In this document: piece by piece, positions 1 through 5,557 of the stretch
Layout of the letters: each line of letters starts with the position of its first letter
Position numbering within the stretch: position 1 is the stretch's first letter
Assembly: GCA_001805005.1 (NCBI GenBank)
Contig: MHDO01000025.1
Coordinates: forward strand, 1-9,571
DNA: 9,571 nt
Origin: Nitrospinae bacterium RIFCSPLOWO2_12_39_16
Lineage (GTDB): Bacteria > Nitrospinota > Nitrospinia > UBA9942
Direction: 5' to 3'
The notes under the pieces: generated by a model
What the model was told of the DNA's origin: nothing
The model's input: the letters and a program-made list of their open reading frames with translations, nothing else
The model's database searches: none
Made by a program: the position numbers and the translations under genes

Positions 1-2
1 TA

Positions 3-542
3 GCTGATACCTATAATCATACAATCCGTAAGATTGTAATATCTACTGGCGTTGTTACAACAATTGCCGGCAGTGCTGGTGTCTATGGCTCAACAGACGG
101 CACAGGCACAGCGGCATTGTTTAATTCTCCTCATGGTATAACCACAGATGGGACAAATCTATTTGTTGCTGATATGGGTAATAGTACAATCCGTAAGATT
201 GTAATATCTACTGGTGTTGTTACAACAATAGCAGGCTCTGCTGGCGCCTACGGCTCAACAGATGGCACAGGCTCAGCAGCAAGGTTTAGTTCTGGTTCTC
301 CTTGTGGCATAACCACAGATGGGACAAATCTGTTTGTAACTGATATGGATAATCATACAATCCGTAAGATTGTAATATCTACTGCCGTTGTTACAACTAT
401 TGCAGGCAGTGCTGGTGTCTATGGCTCAACTGATGACACAGGCACAGCGGCAAGATTTTATTATCCTGCTAGCATAACCACAGATGGGACAAATCTATTT
501 GTAGCTGATACCTATAATCATACAATCCGAAAGATTCAGTAG
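3..542 (+). CDS. NHL-repeat protein, C-terminal part (5' end outside window)
   Basis: The reading frame is open from the left edge of the window (codon at base 3), so the gene is 5'-truncated by the window; the ATG at 117 is internal. The 179 visible residues are a tandem beta-propeller repeat. The unit begins ITTDGTNLFVAD, continues with N-x-TIRKI and VVTTIAGSAG, and ends YGSTDGTG-AARF. Equivalent points fall at bases 141, 312 and 477, so units are 57 and 55 residues long. The DNA of the units is also highly similar, which indicates recent internal duplication. The protein ends abruptly after HTIRKIQ. NHL propellers usually act in protein-protein or ligand binding, and bacterial versions of this type are commonly exported, but the N-terminus is not visible. 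The exact role is unknown. The same gene end recurs in degraded form at 1386 and 2355. Confidence 0.85.
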   Translation, partial: ADTYNHTIRKIVISTGVVTTIAGSAGVYGSTDGTGTAALFNSPHGITTDGTNLFVADMGNSTIRKIVISTGVVTTIAGSAGAYGSTDGTGSAARFSSGSPCGITTDGTNLFVTDMDNHTIRKIVISTAVVTTIAGSAGVYGSTDDTGTAARFYYPASITTDGTNLFVADTYNHTIRKIQ

Positions 543-546
543 TTCA

Positions 547-571
547 GCAGGCTCACGAAAGCTGAAAGCTC
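547..571 (+). repeat. 25-bp direct repeat, copy 1
   Basis: This 25-base stretch, starting GCAGGCTCACGAAAG and ending GAAAGCTC, lies just after the NHL stop codon. It recurs without mismatch at 1549-1573, also just after an NHL stop codon. Both copies follow the shared gene end AAGATTCAGT, so the repeat is best read as 3'-flanking DNA duplicated along with the NHL gene end. It is rich in AAGCT words, which continue downstream to about 592. Confidence 0.8.
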
Positions 572-594
572 TAAGCTAAAAACTCGAAGCTGAA

Positions 595-683
595 CCCTCA
601 CTCCTCCCTCTCCCCATCCTTCGACAGGCTCAGGATGCAGGGAGAGAATTAAGCTTGCACCTGCGAAGGCAGGGGGTGAGGGG
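595..683. repeat. Composite REP-like palindromic element
   Basis: Several inverted repeats are nested here. The outer arms are CCCTCAC at 595 and GTGAGGG near 676-682. Inside, 608-620 (CTCTCCC plus CATCCT) pairs with 632-646 (AGGATG, two bulged bases, GGGAGAG) around the loop TCGACAGGCTC. A third small hairpin, CCTGC-GAAG-GCAGG, lies at 660-673. No coding frame is apparent. This style of CCCTC/GAGGG and TTCGACAGGCTCAGG element is widely scattered in bacterial genomes. It sits between the NHL stop codon and the first toxin-antitoxin promoter and may act as a weak transcription barrier or be debris of repeat mobility. Confidence 0.6.
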
Positions 684-733
684 GAATTTGGTGATTTGAG
701 GTTCGAAAAAACTCGATAATAAGTGTTCTTTTA

Positions 734-762
734 TTGACTTAAAATTCTTCTTCAGTTATTCT
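734..762 (+). promoter_or_regulatory. Putative sigma70 promoter for first toxin-antitoxin pair
   Basis: TTGACT at 734-739 and TATTCT at 757-762 are separated by 17 bases, 19 bases ahead of the antitoxin ATG. The -10 element is a weak match. A good GGAGG ribosome binding site (771-775) lies between the promoter and the start. Confidence 0.45.
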
Positions 763-781
763 TAAATTAAGGAGGTGTTCA

Positions 782-1006
782 ATGCCAAAAACAGTAGAAG
801 CTATTTATGAAAATGGATACTTTCGTCCTCTTAGTCCAATTAAGGGATTAAAAACACATCAGAGAGTTGCTATTACGGTAGAAAAATTTTCAAAGAGAAG
901 GCATCAGCTTGAAGGGCTGTGCGGAATACTTCCAGATGAGGACGCAGCAGAAATGTTAAAGATTATTGAAGATGAATTTGAAAAGGTAGATATGAATGAG
1001 TGGTAA
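782..1006 (+). CDS. DUF104 (AF2212-like) antitoxin
   Basis: This 74-residue protein opens with MPKTVEAIYENGYFRPL and continues with a GLKTHQRVAITVE segment. That is the short beta-strand N-terminus typical of DUF104/AF2212-type antitoxins, which pair with PIN-domain toxins. The C-terminal half (about residues 45-74) is acidic and helical, as expected for the part that wraps the toxin. It is preceded by GGAGG six bases before the ATG. It overlaps the following PIN toxin gene by 11 bases (996-1006), indicating translational coupling. By analogy it neutralises the toxin and, with it, may repress its own promoter at 734-762. Family assignment is from sequence likeness; toxin partnership follows from the overlap. 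Confidence 0.8.
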   Translation: MPKTVEAIYENGYFRPLSPIKGLKTHQRVAITVEKFSKRRHQLEGLCGILPDEDAAEMLKIIEDEFEKVDMNEW

Positions 1007-1385
1007 AATCGCTCTTGATACGGATATTGCTATAAAATTTCTCAATGGCGATAAGACGATAGATAGTTTTCTCTCAAGATATTCTGAAATTTATCTATCT
1101 GTAGTTGTTGTTGGAGAGCTTATATTTGGTGCCTTGAATTCAAGGCATGCTGAGCAGAATCTTGCAAGACATAGAAAGCTTATTCAGAGGGCAATGATTT
1201 TAGAGATAAAAGAGACTACAGCAAATGTTTATGCAAAGATTCGGTTAGTTCTTAAAAGGAAAGGAAAACCAATTCCTGAAAATGATTTATGGATTGCATC
1301 TGCATGTATTGAGCATAAATTACCTTTGATAAGTGGTGATGGGCATTTTAAATTTATAGATCACCTTACCATTGAGTGCATATAA
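996..1385 (+). CDS. vapC: VapC-like PIN-domain ribonuclease toxin (first module)
   Basis: This 129-residue single PIN domain has the four acidic metal ligands of the family: D8 (ALDTD), E41 (VVGELIFGA), D97 (ENDLWIASA) and D115 (SGDGHF). VapC toxins are Mg/Mn-dependent endoribonucleases that cut tRNA or rRNA and arrest growth when freed from antitoxin. All ligands are present, so the enzyme looks intact. The ATG at 996 lies inside the antitoxin gene and overlaps its end by 11 bases, so translation is probably coupled. Directly after the TAA (1383-1385), in the same frame, begins a fragment of an NHL-repeat gene. The module therefore ends precisely against foreign coding debris, which suggests insertion or recombination at that point. 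The RNA target cannot be read from the sequence. Confidence 0.88.
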   Translation: MSGKIALDTDIAIKFLNGDKTIDSFLSRYSEIYLSVVVVGELIFGALNSRHAEQNLARHRKLIQRAMILEIKETTANVYAKIRLVLKRKGKPIPENDLWIASACIEHKLPLISGDGHFKFIDHLTIECI

Positions 1386-1535
1386 GATGTTGTTAATGAC
1401 TCTGCAGGTTCTATTGGCTCAACAGATGCCACAGGCACATCAGCAAGATTTTATCTTCCTTGGGGTATAACCACAGAGGGAACAAATTTGTTTGTAGGCG
1501 AGAGCGGTAATCATACTATCCGTAAGATTCAGTGA
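1386..1535 (+). pseudogene. NHL-repeat gene 3' fragment (second copy of the gene end)
   Basis: Forty-nine codons starting directly after the vapC stop read as a partial NHL unit. They contain AGSIGSTDATGTSARFYLP, then GITTEGTNLFVGE, and end GNHTIRKIQ before TGA. This matches the end of the gene at 3-542 closely, including the terminal HTIRKIQ and the downstream 25-bp repeat. Three residues (equivalent to AGV of the AGSAGV segment) are missing and several are changed. No start codon or ribosome binding site precedes it, so it is most likely a remnant rather than an expressed gene. Its frame is the same as that of vapC, separated only by the stop codon. Confidence 0.75.
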
Positions 1536-1548
1536 GTAATTGGGGACG

Positions 1549-1573
1549 GCAGGCTCACGAAAGCTGAAAGCTC
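1549..1573 (+). repeat. 25-bp direct repeat, copy 2
   Basis: This is identical to 547-571 and, like it, follows an NHL gene stop codon, here 14 bases after the TGA. The sequence after it diverges quickly (CAAGGCTCAAAG here, TAAGCTAAAA at copy 1). Confidence 0.8.
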
Positions 1574-1651
1574 AAGGCTCAAAGTAGCAACAGTTTTTTA
1601 GATTTTTAAGAGGGACTCCTACCAACACTTCCTCTATCTCCCAATTTCTTT

Positions 1652-1681
1652 TTGACATCCATGTTTTGAGTCTGATATAAT
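1652..1681 (+). promoter_or_regulatory. Sigma70 promoter of second toxin-antitoxin pair
   Basis: A perfect TTGACA (1652-1657) and perfect TATAAT (1676-1681) are separated by 18 bases. Transcription would start near 1688, giving a short leader of about 20 bases that holds the GAGGT ribosome binding site (1695-1699) before the ATG at 1708. It is the best-matching promoter in the window. Antitoxin-toxin complexes often bind over such promoters, but no clear operator palindrome was identified. Confidence 0.75.
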
Positions 1682-1707
1682 TTTATAAAAATATGAGGTA
1701 GAAATAT

Positions 1708-1932
1708 ATGCAAGCGATTAAGGCTTTGTATAATGGGCGCGACATAAAGCCAATGGAAGAAATAAAGACCAAGAAGAAGACGGAGGTTATTGTAATCTTT
1801 CCCAATGAGATAGAAGAGAGGGTAACTCCAGAAGATGCAAGGAGGTTTTTAAGAGGTTCTGGGAAAGGTGAAAGACTTACAGAAAAGTTATTGAAATCAA
1901 GAGCCGAGGATATTAGCCTTGAAGGAAACTAA
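1708..1932 (+). CDS. Putative VapB-type antitoxin (second module)
   Basis: This 74-residue protein has a basic, beta-rich N-terminus (MQAIKALYNGRDIKPMEEI, then TEVIVIFP) and a charged helical C-terminus (about residues 38-74). The layout resembles small antitoxins encoded before PIN toxins. The N-terminal half recalls the DUF104 or AbrB-like fold, but I cannot assign a family firmly. It is clearly not a recent duplicate of the first antitoxin. It is preceded by GAGGT eight bases before the ATG and by a perfect sigma70 promoter at 1652-1681. Its end overlaps the TTG start of the following PIN toxin by 14 bases, so the two are almost certainly a toxin-antitoxin operon. The antitoxin function is inferred mainly from that context. 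Confidence 0.72.
   Translation: MQAIKALYNGRDIKPMEEIKTKKKTEVIVIFPNEIEERVTPEDARRFLRGSGKGERLTEKLLKSRAEDISLEGN
1906..1910 (+). promoter_or_regulatory. Ribosome binding site selecting a TTG start
   Basis: GAGGA lies eight bases before the TTG at 1919, inside the antitoxin gene. No ATG or GTG follows in frame before the first catalytic aspartate, so this site supports TTG as the toxin start. A weak start on the toxin fits an antitoxin-excess design. Confidence 0.55.
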
Positions 1933-2344
1933 AGAAATATATGTTCTTGATACTTCTGCGATTTTAACTTACATAGAGAATGAAGAAGGTGCTGAATATG
2001 TTGAGAACCTTTTAATCAAGGCTGAAAAAGAGGATGTTATAATTTATGTTGCTTTTATCAGTTTAACCGAAGTTTATTATATTACAATGAGGGAGAGAGA
2101 TGAATCAGTGGTATTAAGAAGGGTAGAGTTAATTAAATCCCTTGTGGTTAGGGTGGAAGAGTCAAAGGAATATCTCAATTTACTTGCTGGTAAGTTAAAG
2201 GCAGCAAACCGTATATCATTGGCTGACGCTTATGTAGCAGCATTGTGCCATAAACATAATGCTATCCTTGTCCATAAAGACCCCGAATTTGAAAAAATCT
2301 TGCCCTCTGTTAAAGAATATAGGCTTACATATAAGACTTCCTGA
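1919..2344 (+). CDS. vapC: VapC-like PIN-domain ribonuclease toxin (second module)
   Basis: This 141-residue PIN-domain protein carries acidic metal ligands D11 (YVLDTSA), E51 (SLTEVYY), D103 (SLADAYVAAL) and D121 (VHKDPEF). It would be a metal-dependent endoribonuclease toxin of the VapC group. The LDTSAIL and ADAYVAAL motifs place it in a different subgroup from the first toxin (LDTDIAI, NDLWIAS), so the two modules were acquired separately or diverged long ago. Translation starts at a TTG with GAGGA upstream and overlaps the antitoxin by 14 bases. Shortly after its stop codon, NHL-gene debris begins at 2355. The active site appears complete; the RNA target is unknown. Confidence 0.87.
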   Translation: MKETKEIYVLDTSAILTYIENEEGAEYVENLLIKAEKEDVIIYVAFISLTEVYYITMRERDESVVLRRVELIKSLVVRVEESKEYLNLLAGKLKAANRISLADAYVAALCHKHNAILVHKDPEFEKILPSVKEYRLTYKTS

Positions 2345-2354
2345 TTTAATATAG

Positions 2355-2429
2355 GATGTTATCATCACGATAGACTCTACTGCTCTCTCTGGCTCAATAA
2401 ATGAAATAGGTTCGGCAGCAAGATTTAAG
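2355..2429 (+). pseudogene. Decayed NHL-repeat fragment (third copy)
   Basis: Translated from 2355 the sequence reads DVIITIDSTALSGSI then NEIGSAARFK, which lines up with GVVTTIAGSAGVYGST and DGTGSAARF of the intact repeats with a one-residue gap. DNA words such as GGCTCAATA and GCAGCAAGATTTA are retained. After 2429 the similarity stops. The frame stays open to a TAA at 2472 but shows no repeat likeness. It lacks a start codon, the rest of the unit and the HTIRKIQ end, so it is a gene relic. It begins at the same phase of the NHL unit as the relic at 1386. Confidence 0.6.
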
Positions 2430-2478
2430 AAAGGCACCAGAACACCAGTCACCAGTAATAAAAGAGAGGGGTAAAATG

Positions 2479-2487
2479 TGCTATAAT
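2479..2487 (+). promoter_or_regulatory. Extended -10 promoter directly upstream of the cyclase start
   Basis: TGCTATAAT is a perfect extended -10 element (TG-n-TATAAT). No good -35 is seen at the right distance, which extended -10 promoters tolerate. Only seven bases separate it from the ATG at 2495, so transcription would start at or next to the start codon. This fits the absence of a ribosome binding site and suggests a leaderless message. Confidence 0.55.
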
Positions 2488-2494
2488 TGAACCC

Positions 2495-4735
2495 ATGACT
2501 ACCGCAGTCTTTAAACCCACCGGTTACAAAATAGGCATTCTCATCACAATCCTTTCCGTTGTTATCTATGGCATAGGCATCCCCTTTTTTCACATGATGG
2601 AGCTTAAAGCCTTTGACCTCCATTTTCTATCCAGAGGGAGGGTTGAACCTGTTGGTGAAGTTGTCATAATTGCCATAGACGAGAAGAGTCTTGATAAATT
2701 TGGACGCTGGCCATGGAAAAGGACGAGGATTGCCGAGCTTATAGAAAAATTGAACGATTATGGTGCAAAGGTTGTCGCCTTTGATATAGTATTTGCAGAG
2801 CCTGATGAGAGCTCAGGTATAAACGCTATAAGGGATTTAAAGGGGAGGCTTAAGAATAAAGGAAGAGATGTAATATCTGTAATTGAGACAGTGGAAAGGA
2901 CTACTGATAATGATTCAAGATTGGCATTGGCATTAAAAGACAGCCCATCTGTAATACTTGGTTATTTCTTTTTTACATCCAGAGATGAGATAAAACACAT
3001 TGAGGGGCAACCCCATGATTCCTCCTTTATTAAGGGGGAATTAAAGGGTGGTGGTGGGTTTATGGTTCGTAATATTGAAAAAGGCGCCCCACCACCTGAA
3101 CTTTTAAATGCTGTGGGCGTTGAAGGAAATATCCCGATAATATCAGAGGCAGCGGATGACTTCGGCTATTTTAATATAGTCCCTGATTCAGACGGCACTG
3201 TGCGGTGGGTGCCTCTTGCAATTAAATATGGTGAAGATATTTATCCTCATATCTCTATTGAAGCAATTCGCAAATATCTTGATTCGCCACCCATGTTTTT
3301 AAATGTGGCAGGATACGGGGTTGACTCAATAGAAATTGGAGGGGGTATAATACCCACGGATGAAAAGGGGCGGCTCCTCATAAACTTCAGAGGGTCTCAG
3401 AAGACTTTCCCTCATTATTCATTTTCAGATGTGGTTGACGGGACAGTGCCGGCAGATGCCTTAAAAGATAAGATTGTCCTCGTAGGTGCAACTGCAACAG
3501 GGATATATGATATGAGGGTTACGCCATTTTCAGGGGCATTCCCAGGCATAGAGATACATGCAAATATTATAGATAATATTCTGCAGGGCGATTTTATTGA
3601 GCGCCCTGATTGGATAGTAGTCTTTGACCTCCTTACCATTCTGCTGCTCGGAATTTTTCTTTCTATCCTCATACCAAAAATCAGGCCTGTCTTTACGGCA
3701 TTAATTACAGTCAGCCTCATTGTTTTTTATATAGTTGCAAATAATTATATCTTTAATAACTATAATATATGGCTGACAGAGGTCTATCCGATTTTTACTA
3801 TAATCCTCGTGTCAGGCGGTGTAACTGTTTTTCAATTCATGACGGAAGAGAAGGAAAAGAGGAAGATAGGAAAGGCATTTTCCCACTATGTTTCACCATC
3901 TCTTGTAAATGAAATTTTAAAAGACCCTAAAAAGCTTGTCCTCGGAGGTGAGGAGAAGAGGCTGACAGTCCTATTTTCAGACATAAGGGGTTTCACGACT
4001 GTATCAGAGACCTTAAAGCCTCAGGTTCTTGTCAAACTCATGAATGACTACCTTACACCAATGACTGATATAGTCTTAAAGAATGGCGGGACTATTGACA
4101 AATATATGGGTGATGCAATAATGGCATTCTGGGGTGCACCTATATGGCAGGAGGACCATCAGATAAGGGCATGCAGGACAGCGCTGGAGATGCTTAAGAA
4201 ACTTCATGAACTGCAAATTGTCTGGGGTAAGGCAGAGATACCTAAACTTGAGATAGGTGTTGGCATATCCACAGGAAAGGTAACTGTTGGTAATATGGGT
4301 TCCTCAACAAGGTTTGATTATACTGTAATAGGGGATACTGTAAATTTAGGCTCCAGGCTTGAGGGTTTGAATAAAGAATACGGAACTTATATCATCCTTC
4401 CAAAATATACTTATGAGGATGTAAAGGGGGATTTTGTAATGAGACAGCTTGACTGGGTTAAGGTTAAAGGAAAGAATAAGCCGATAAAAATATACGAGCT
4501 TATGGGGGATAAGGGAAGCGAAAACGGATTGAGAGAGGCATCGGAAATTTTTGAGGCAGGGCTTAACTCATATATGGAGAGGGACTGGGACAGGGCTGAG
4601 AGATGTTTTCAGGATGTCCTTAAATTGAGAAAGGATGATGCCCCATCAAAAGTATTTATAAACCGTGTTGAAATGCTTCGCAAAACTGAATTATCGCCAG
4701 ATTGGGATGGGGTATTTGTAATGACAAAGAAGTAA
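2495..4735 (+). CDS. CHASE2-domain class III adenylate cyclase
   Basis: This is a 746-residue membrane receptor cyclase. Segments in order: a membrane helix at about 13-33; an extracytoplasmic CHASE2 sensor at about 34-372 (opening LKAFDLHFLSRGR); three membrane helices near 373-394, 399-418 and 430-449; a class III nucleotide cyclase domain at about 480-670; and a short helical TPR-like tail. Catalytic residues are present: metal ligands D496 (LFSDIRGF) and D540 (YMGDAIM), adenine-selecting K536 and D608 (FDYTVIGD), and transition-state N617 and R621 (VNLGSRLE). The K/D pair predicts ATP, making cAMP, rather than GTP. No ribosome binding site precedes the ATG; an extended -10 lies seven bases upstream. 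Residues near 172-190 are encoded by a palindromic repeat word. The last five codons (ending MTKK) lie in one arm of an inverted repeat whose other arm encodes the end of trkA. The sensed signal is unknown. Confidence 0.92.
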   Translation: MTTAVFKPTGYKIGILITILSVVIYGIGIPFFHMMELKAFDLHFLSRGRVEPVGEVVIIAIDEKSLDKFGRWPWKRTRIAELIEKLNDYGAKVVAFDIVFAEPDESSGINAIRDLKGRLKNKGRDVISVIETVERTTDNDSRLALALKDSPSVILGYFFFTSRDEIKHIEGQPHDSSFIKGELKGGGGFMVRNIEKGAPPPELLNAVGVEGNIPIISEAADDFGYFNIVPDSDGTVRWVPLAIKYGEDIYPHISIEAIRKYLDSPPMFLNVAGYGVDSIEIGGGIIPTDEKGRLLINFRGSQKTFPHYSFSDVVDGTVPADALKDKIVLVGATATGIYDMRVTPFSGAFPGIEIHANIIDNILQGDFIERPDWIVVFDLLTILLLGIFLSILIPKIRPVFTALITVSLIVFYIVANNYIFNNYNIWLTEVYPIFTIILVSGGVTVFQFMTEEKEKRKIGKAFSHYVSPSLVNEILKDPKKLVLGGEEKRLTVLFSDIRGFTTVSETLKPQVLVKLMNDYLTPMTDIVLKNGGTIDKYMGDAIMAFWGAPIWQEDHQIRACRTALEMLKKLHELQIVWGKAEIPKLEIGVGISTGKVTVGNMGSSTRFDYTVIGDTVNLGSRLEGLNKEYGTYIILPKYTYEDVKGDFVMRQLDWVKVKGKNKPIKIYELMGDKGSENGLREASEIFEAGLNSYMERDWDRAERCFQDVLKLRKDDAPSKVFINRVEMLRKTELSPDWDGVFVMTKK
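3012..3060 (+). repeat. REP-like palindromic word inside the CHASE2 coding region
   Basis: The DNA contains CCTCCTTTATTAAGGGGGAA followed by TTAAAGGGTGGTGG. It resembles the dispersed CCCCTTTATTAAGGGGG repeat family common between genes in several environmental bacterial groups. Here it is read in frame as a low-complexity stretch (HDSSFIKGELKGGGG) between two conserved parts of the CHASE2 domain. Assignment to a repeat family is from recall of the word pattern and not from a search. Confidence 0.45.
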
Positions 4736-4825
4736 CCCCCACACCTATTCCCAACGCTTACCAATATCCATTCAGGAAGATTTAACTCCCGCAGGAATAG
4801 GTGTGGGGGTTACTTCTTTGTCATT
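4720..4825. terminator. Perfect 32-bp inverted repeat spanning two convergent stop codons; candidate bidirectional terminator
   Basis: The arm 4720-4751 is the exact reverse complement of 4794-4825, with a 42-base loop. Each arm includes the last five codons of its gene (ATG ACA AAG AAG TAA, ending MTKK): the cyclase on the plus strand and trkA on the minus strand. The GC-rich core ACCCCCACACC makes a strong stem. No long T tract follows on either strand, so it is not a textbook intrinsic terminator, but a stem of this size between convergent genes could stop transcription both ways or stabilise 3' ends. Confidence 0.6.
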
Positions 4826-5469
4826 TCTATCTTCTCCAAATTTTCATTCTTTCCCATTACAATAAGGCTGTCACTGTCTTTTAGTATGAAATCGGGGGAA
4901 GGGATGAAGTTTATCCGTTCTGGTATAAGTTCTTTTACTGCAATTATCTGAACGTCATAGACATTTCTCAGTTGAAGGTCACGGATAGACTTTCCTATGA
5001 AACTGCTTGGCGGGGCGATCTCCATTATACTGTATCCTTCGGATAAAGGCAGATAATCAAGGAGATTTGTTGAACTTGCACTCATTGCGACCTTTACTGC
5101 TATATCCTTTTCAGGGAATATTATCTCTGTGGCACCTATAGTGCTCAATATCTTCCCGTGGTCTTCTGTAATTGCCTTTGCAATAATATTTTTAATTCCC
5201 ATTTCTTTCAGATAAAGGGTAGTAAGGACACTGGCGTCAAGGCTTGTGCCAAGTCCTACAATTGCCACATCAACATCATGAACACCAAGTGCCATAAGGG
5301 TCTCTTTGTCTGTGGCATCCGCTACAATAGCCTGAGTTGAGAAGTCTTTTATCTTCTGGACTATCTCTTTGTTTTTATCTATTGCAATTACCTCATGCCC
5401 TTTTTCATACAGACTCTTTGCAACATAGAAACCGAACATCCCCAAACCTATAACCACAAACTTTTTCAT
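4810..5469 (-). CDS. trkA: Potassium uptake regulatory subunit, RCK family (TrkA/KtrA)
   Basis: This 219-residue cytoplasmic RCK protein is the single-module (KtrA-like) size rather than the double-module TrkA of enterobacteria. Residues 1 to about 120 form the Rossmann RCK_N domain, with the nucleotide-binding GLGMFG loop after beta-1 and the acidic end of beta-2 (AIDKNK). Residues from about 135 form the RCK_C domain (GYSIMEIAPPSSFIGKSI). The family forms an octameric ring that binds ATP/ADP or NAD(H) and gates a TrkH/KtrB channel at the membrane. The gene follows trkH on the same strand with an 88-base gap and is surely its partner. The start is the ATG at 5469, supported by GGGAGGG just before it; an upstream in-frame TTG at 5481 would place that site inside the gene. 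The last codons lie in the shared inverted repeat. Confidence 0.92.
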   Translation of the reverse strand: MKKFVVIGLGMFGFYVAKSLYEKGHEVIAIDKNKEIVQKIKDFSTQAIVADATDKETLMALGVHDVDVAIVGLGTSLDASVLTTLYLKEMGIKNIIAKAITEDHGKILSTIGATEIIFPEKDIAVKVAMSASSTNLLDYLPLSEGYSIMEIAPPSSFIGKSIRDLQLRNVYDVQIIAVKELIPERINFIPSPDFILKDSDSLIVMGKNENLEKIEMTKK

Positions 5470-5472
5470 AAT

Positions 5473-5479
5473 CCCTCCC
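5473..5479 (-). promoter_or_regulatory. Ribosome binding site deciding the trkA start
   Basis: On the minus strand GGGAGGG lies three bases before the ATG at 5469. It overlaps the codons that would follow the alternative TTG at 5481, so it favours the ATG. Spacing is short but the match is strong. Confidence 0.6.
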
Positions 5480-5483
5480 AAAC

Positions 5484-5556
5484 GAGTTGAGGAGTGCAGA
5501 AGTTAGGGAGTTTTGGAGTTACTCTTGAACTTCATAACTCTTCAACTCCTTAACTC
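5484..5556. repeat. Imperfect inverted repeat between trkH and trkA
   Basis: GAGTTGAGGAG at 5484 and the matching CTTCAACTCCTTAACTC ending at 5556 form imperfect arms, with further AGTT/AACT words between them. It fills almost the whole gap between the two potassium genes. It may cause partial termination or mRNA processing that sets the trkH:trkA ratio, or may simply be a dispersed repeat. The pairing is not perfect, so the function is uncertain. Confidence 0.4.
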
Positions 5557-5557
5557 A

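Noticed and set aside
1..540. Regular direct repeats at 55-57 codon spacing that could suggest a CRISPR-like or minisatellite array
   Set aside because: The period keeps the reading frame and translates throughout as NHL propeller units with conserved hydrophobic and aspartate positions, so it is a coding repeat.
543..1707. Integron-like cassette array with attC sites between the toxin-antitoxin modules
   Set aside because: Cassettes carrying toxin-antitoxin genes fit an integron, but no paired GTTRRRY/RYYYAAC core sites or integrase are visible, and the intervening sequence is better explained as NHL gene ends plus a 25-bp flank.
2216..2623. Open frame of 135 codons on the minus strand across the vapC/cyclase junction
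   Set aside because: It overlaps two well-supported genes, has no ribosome binding site and shows no recognisable protein features.
3415..3720. Minus-strand open frame inside the cyclase gene
   Set aside because: It is a shadow of the CHASE2 coding region, with low-complexity basic composition and no motif.
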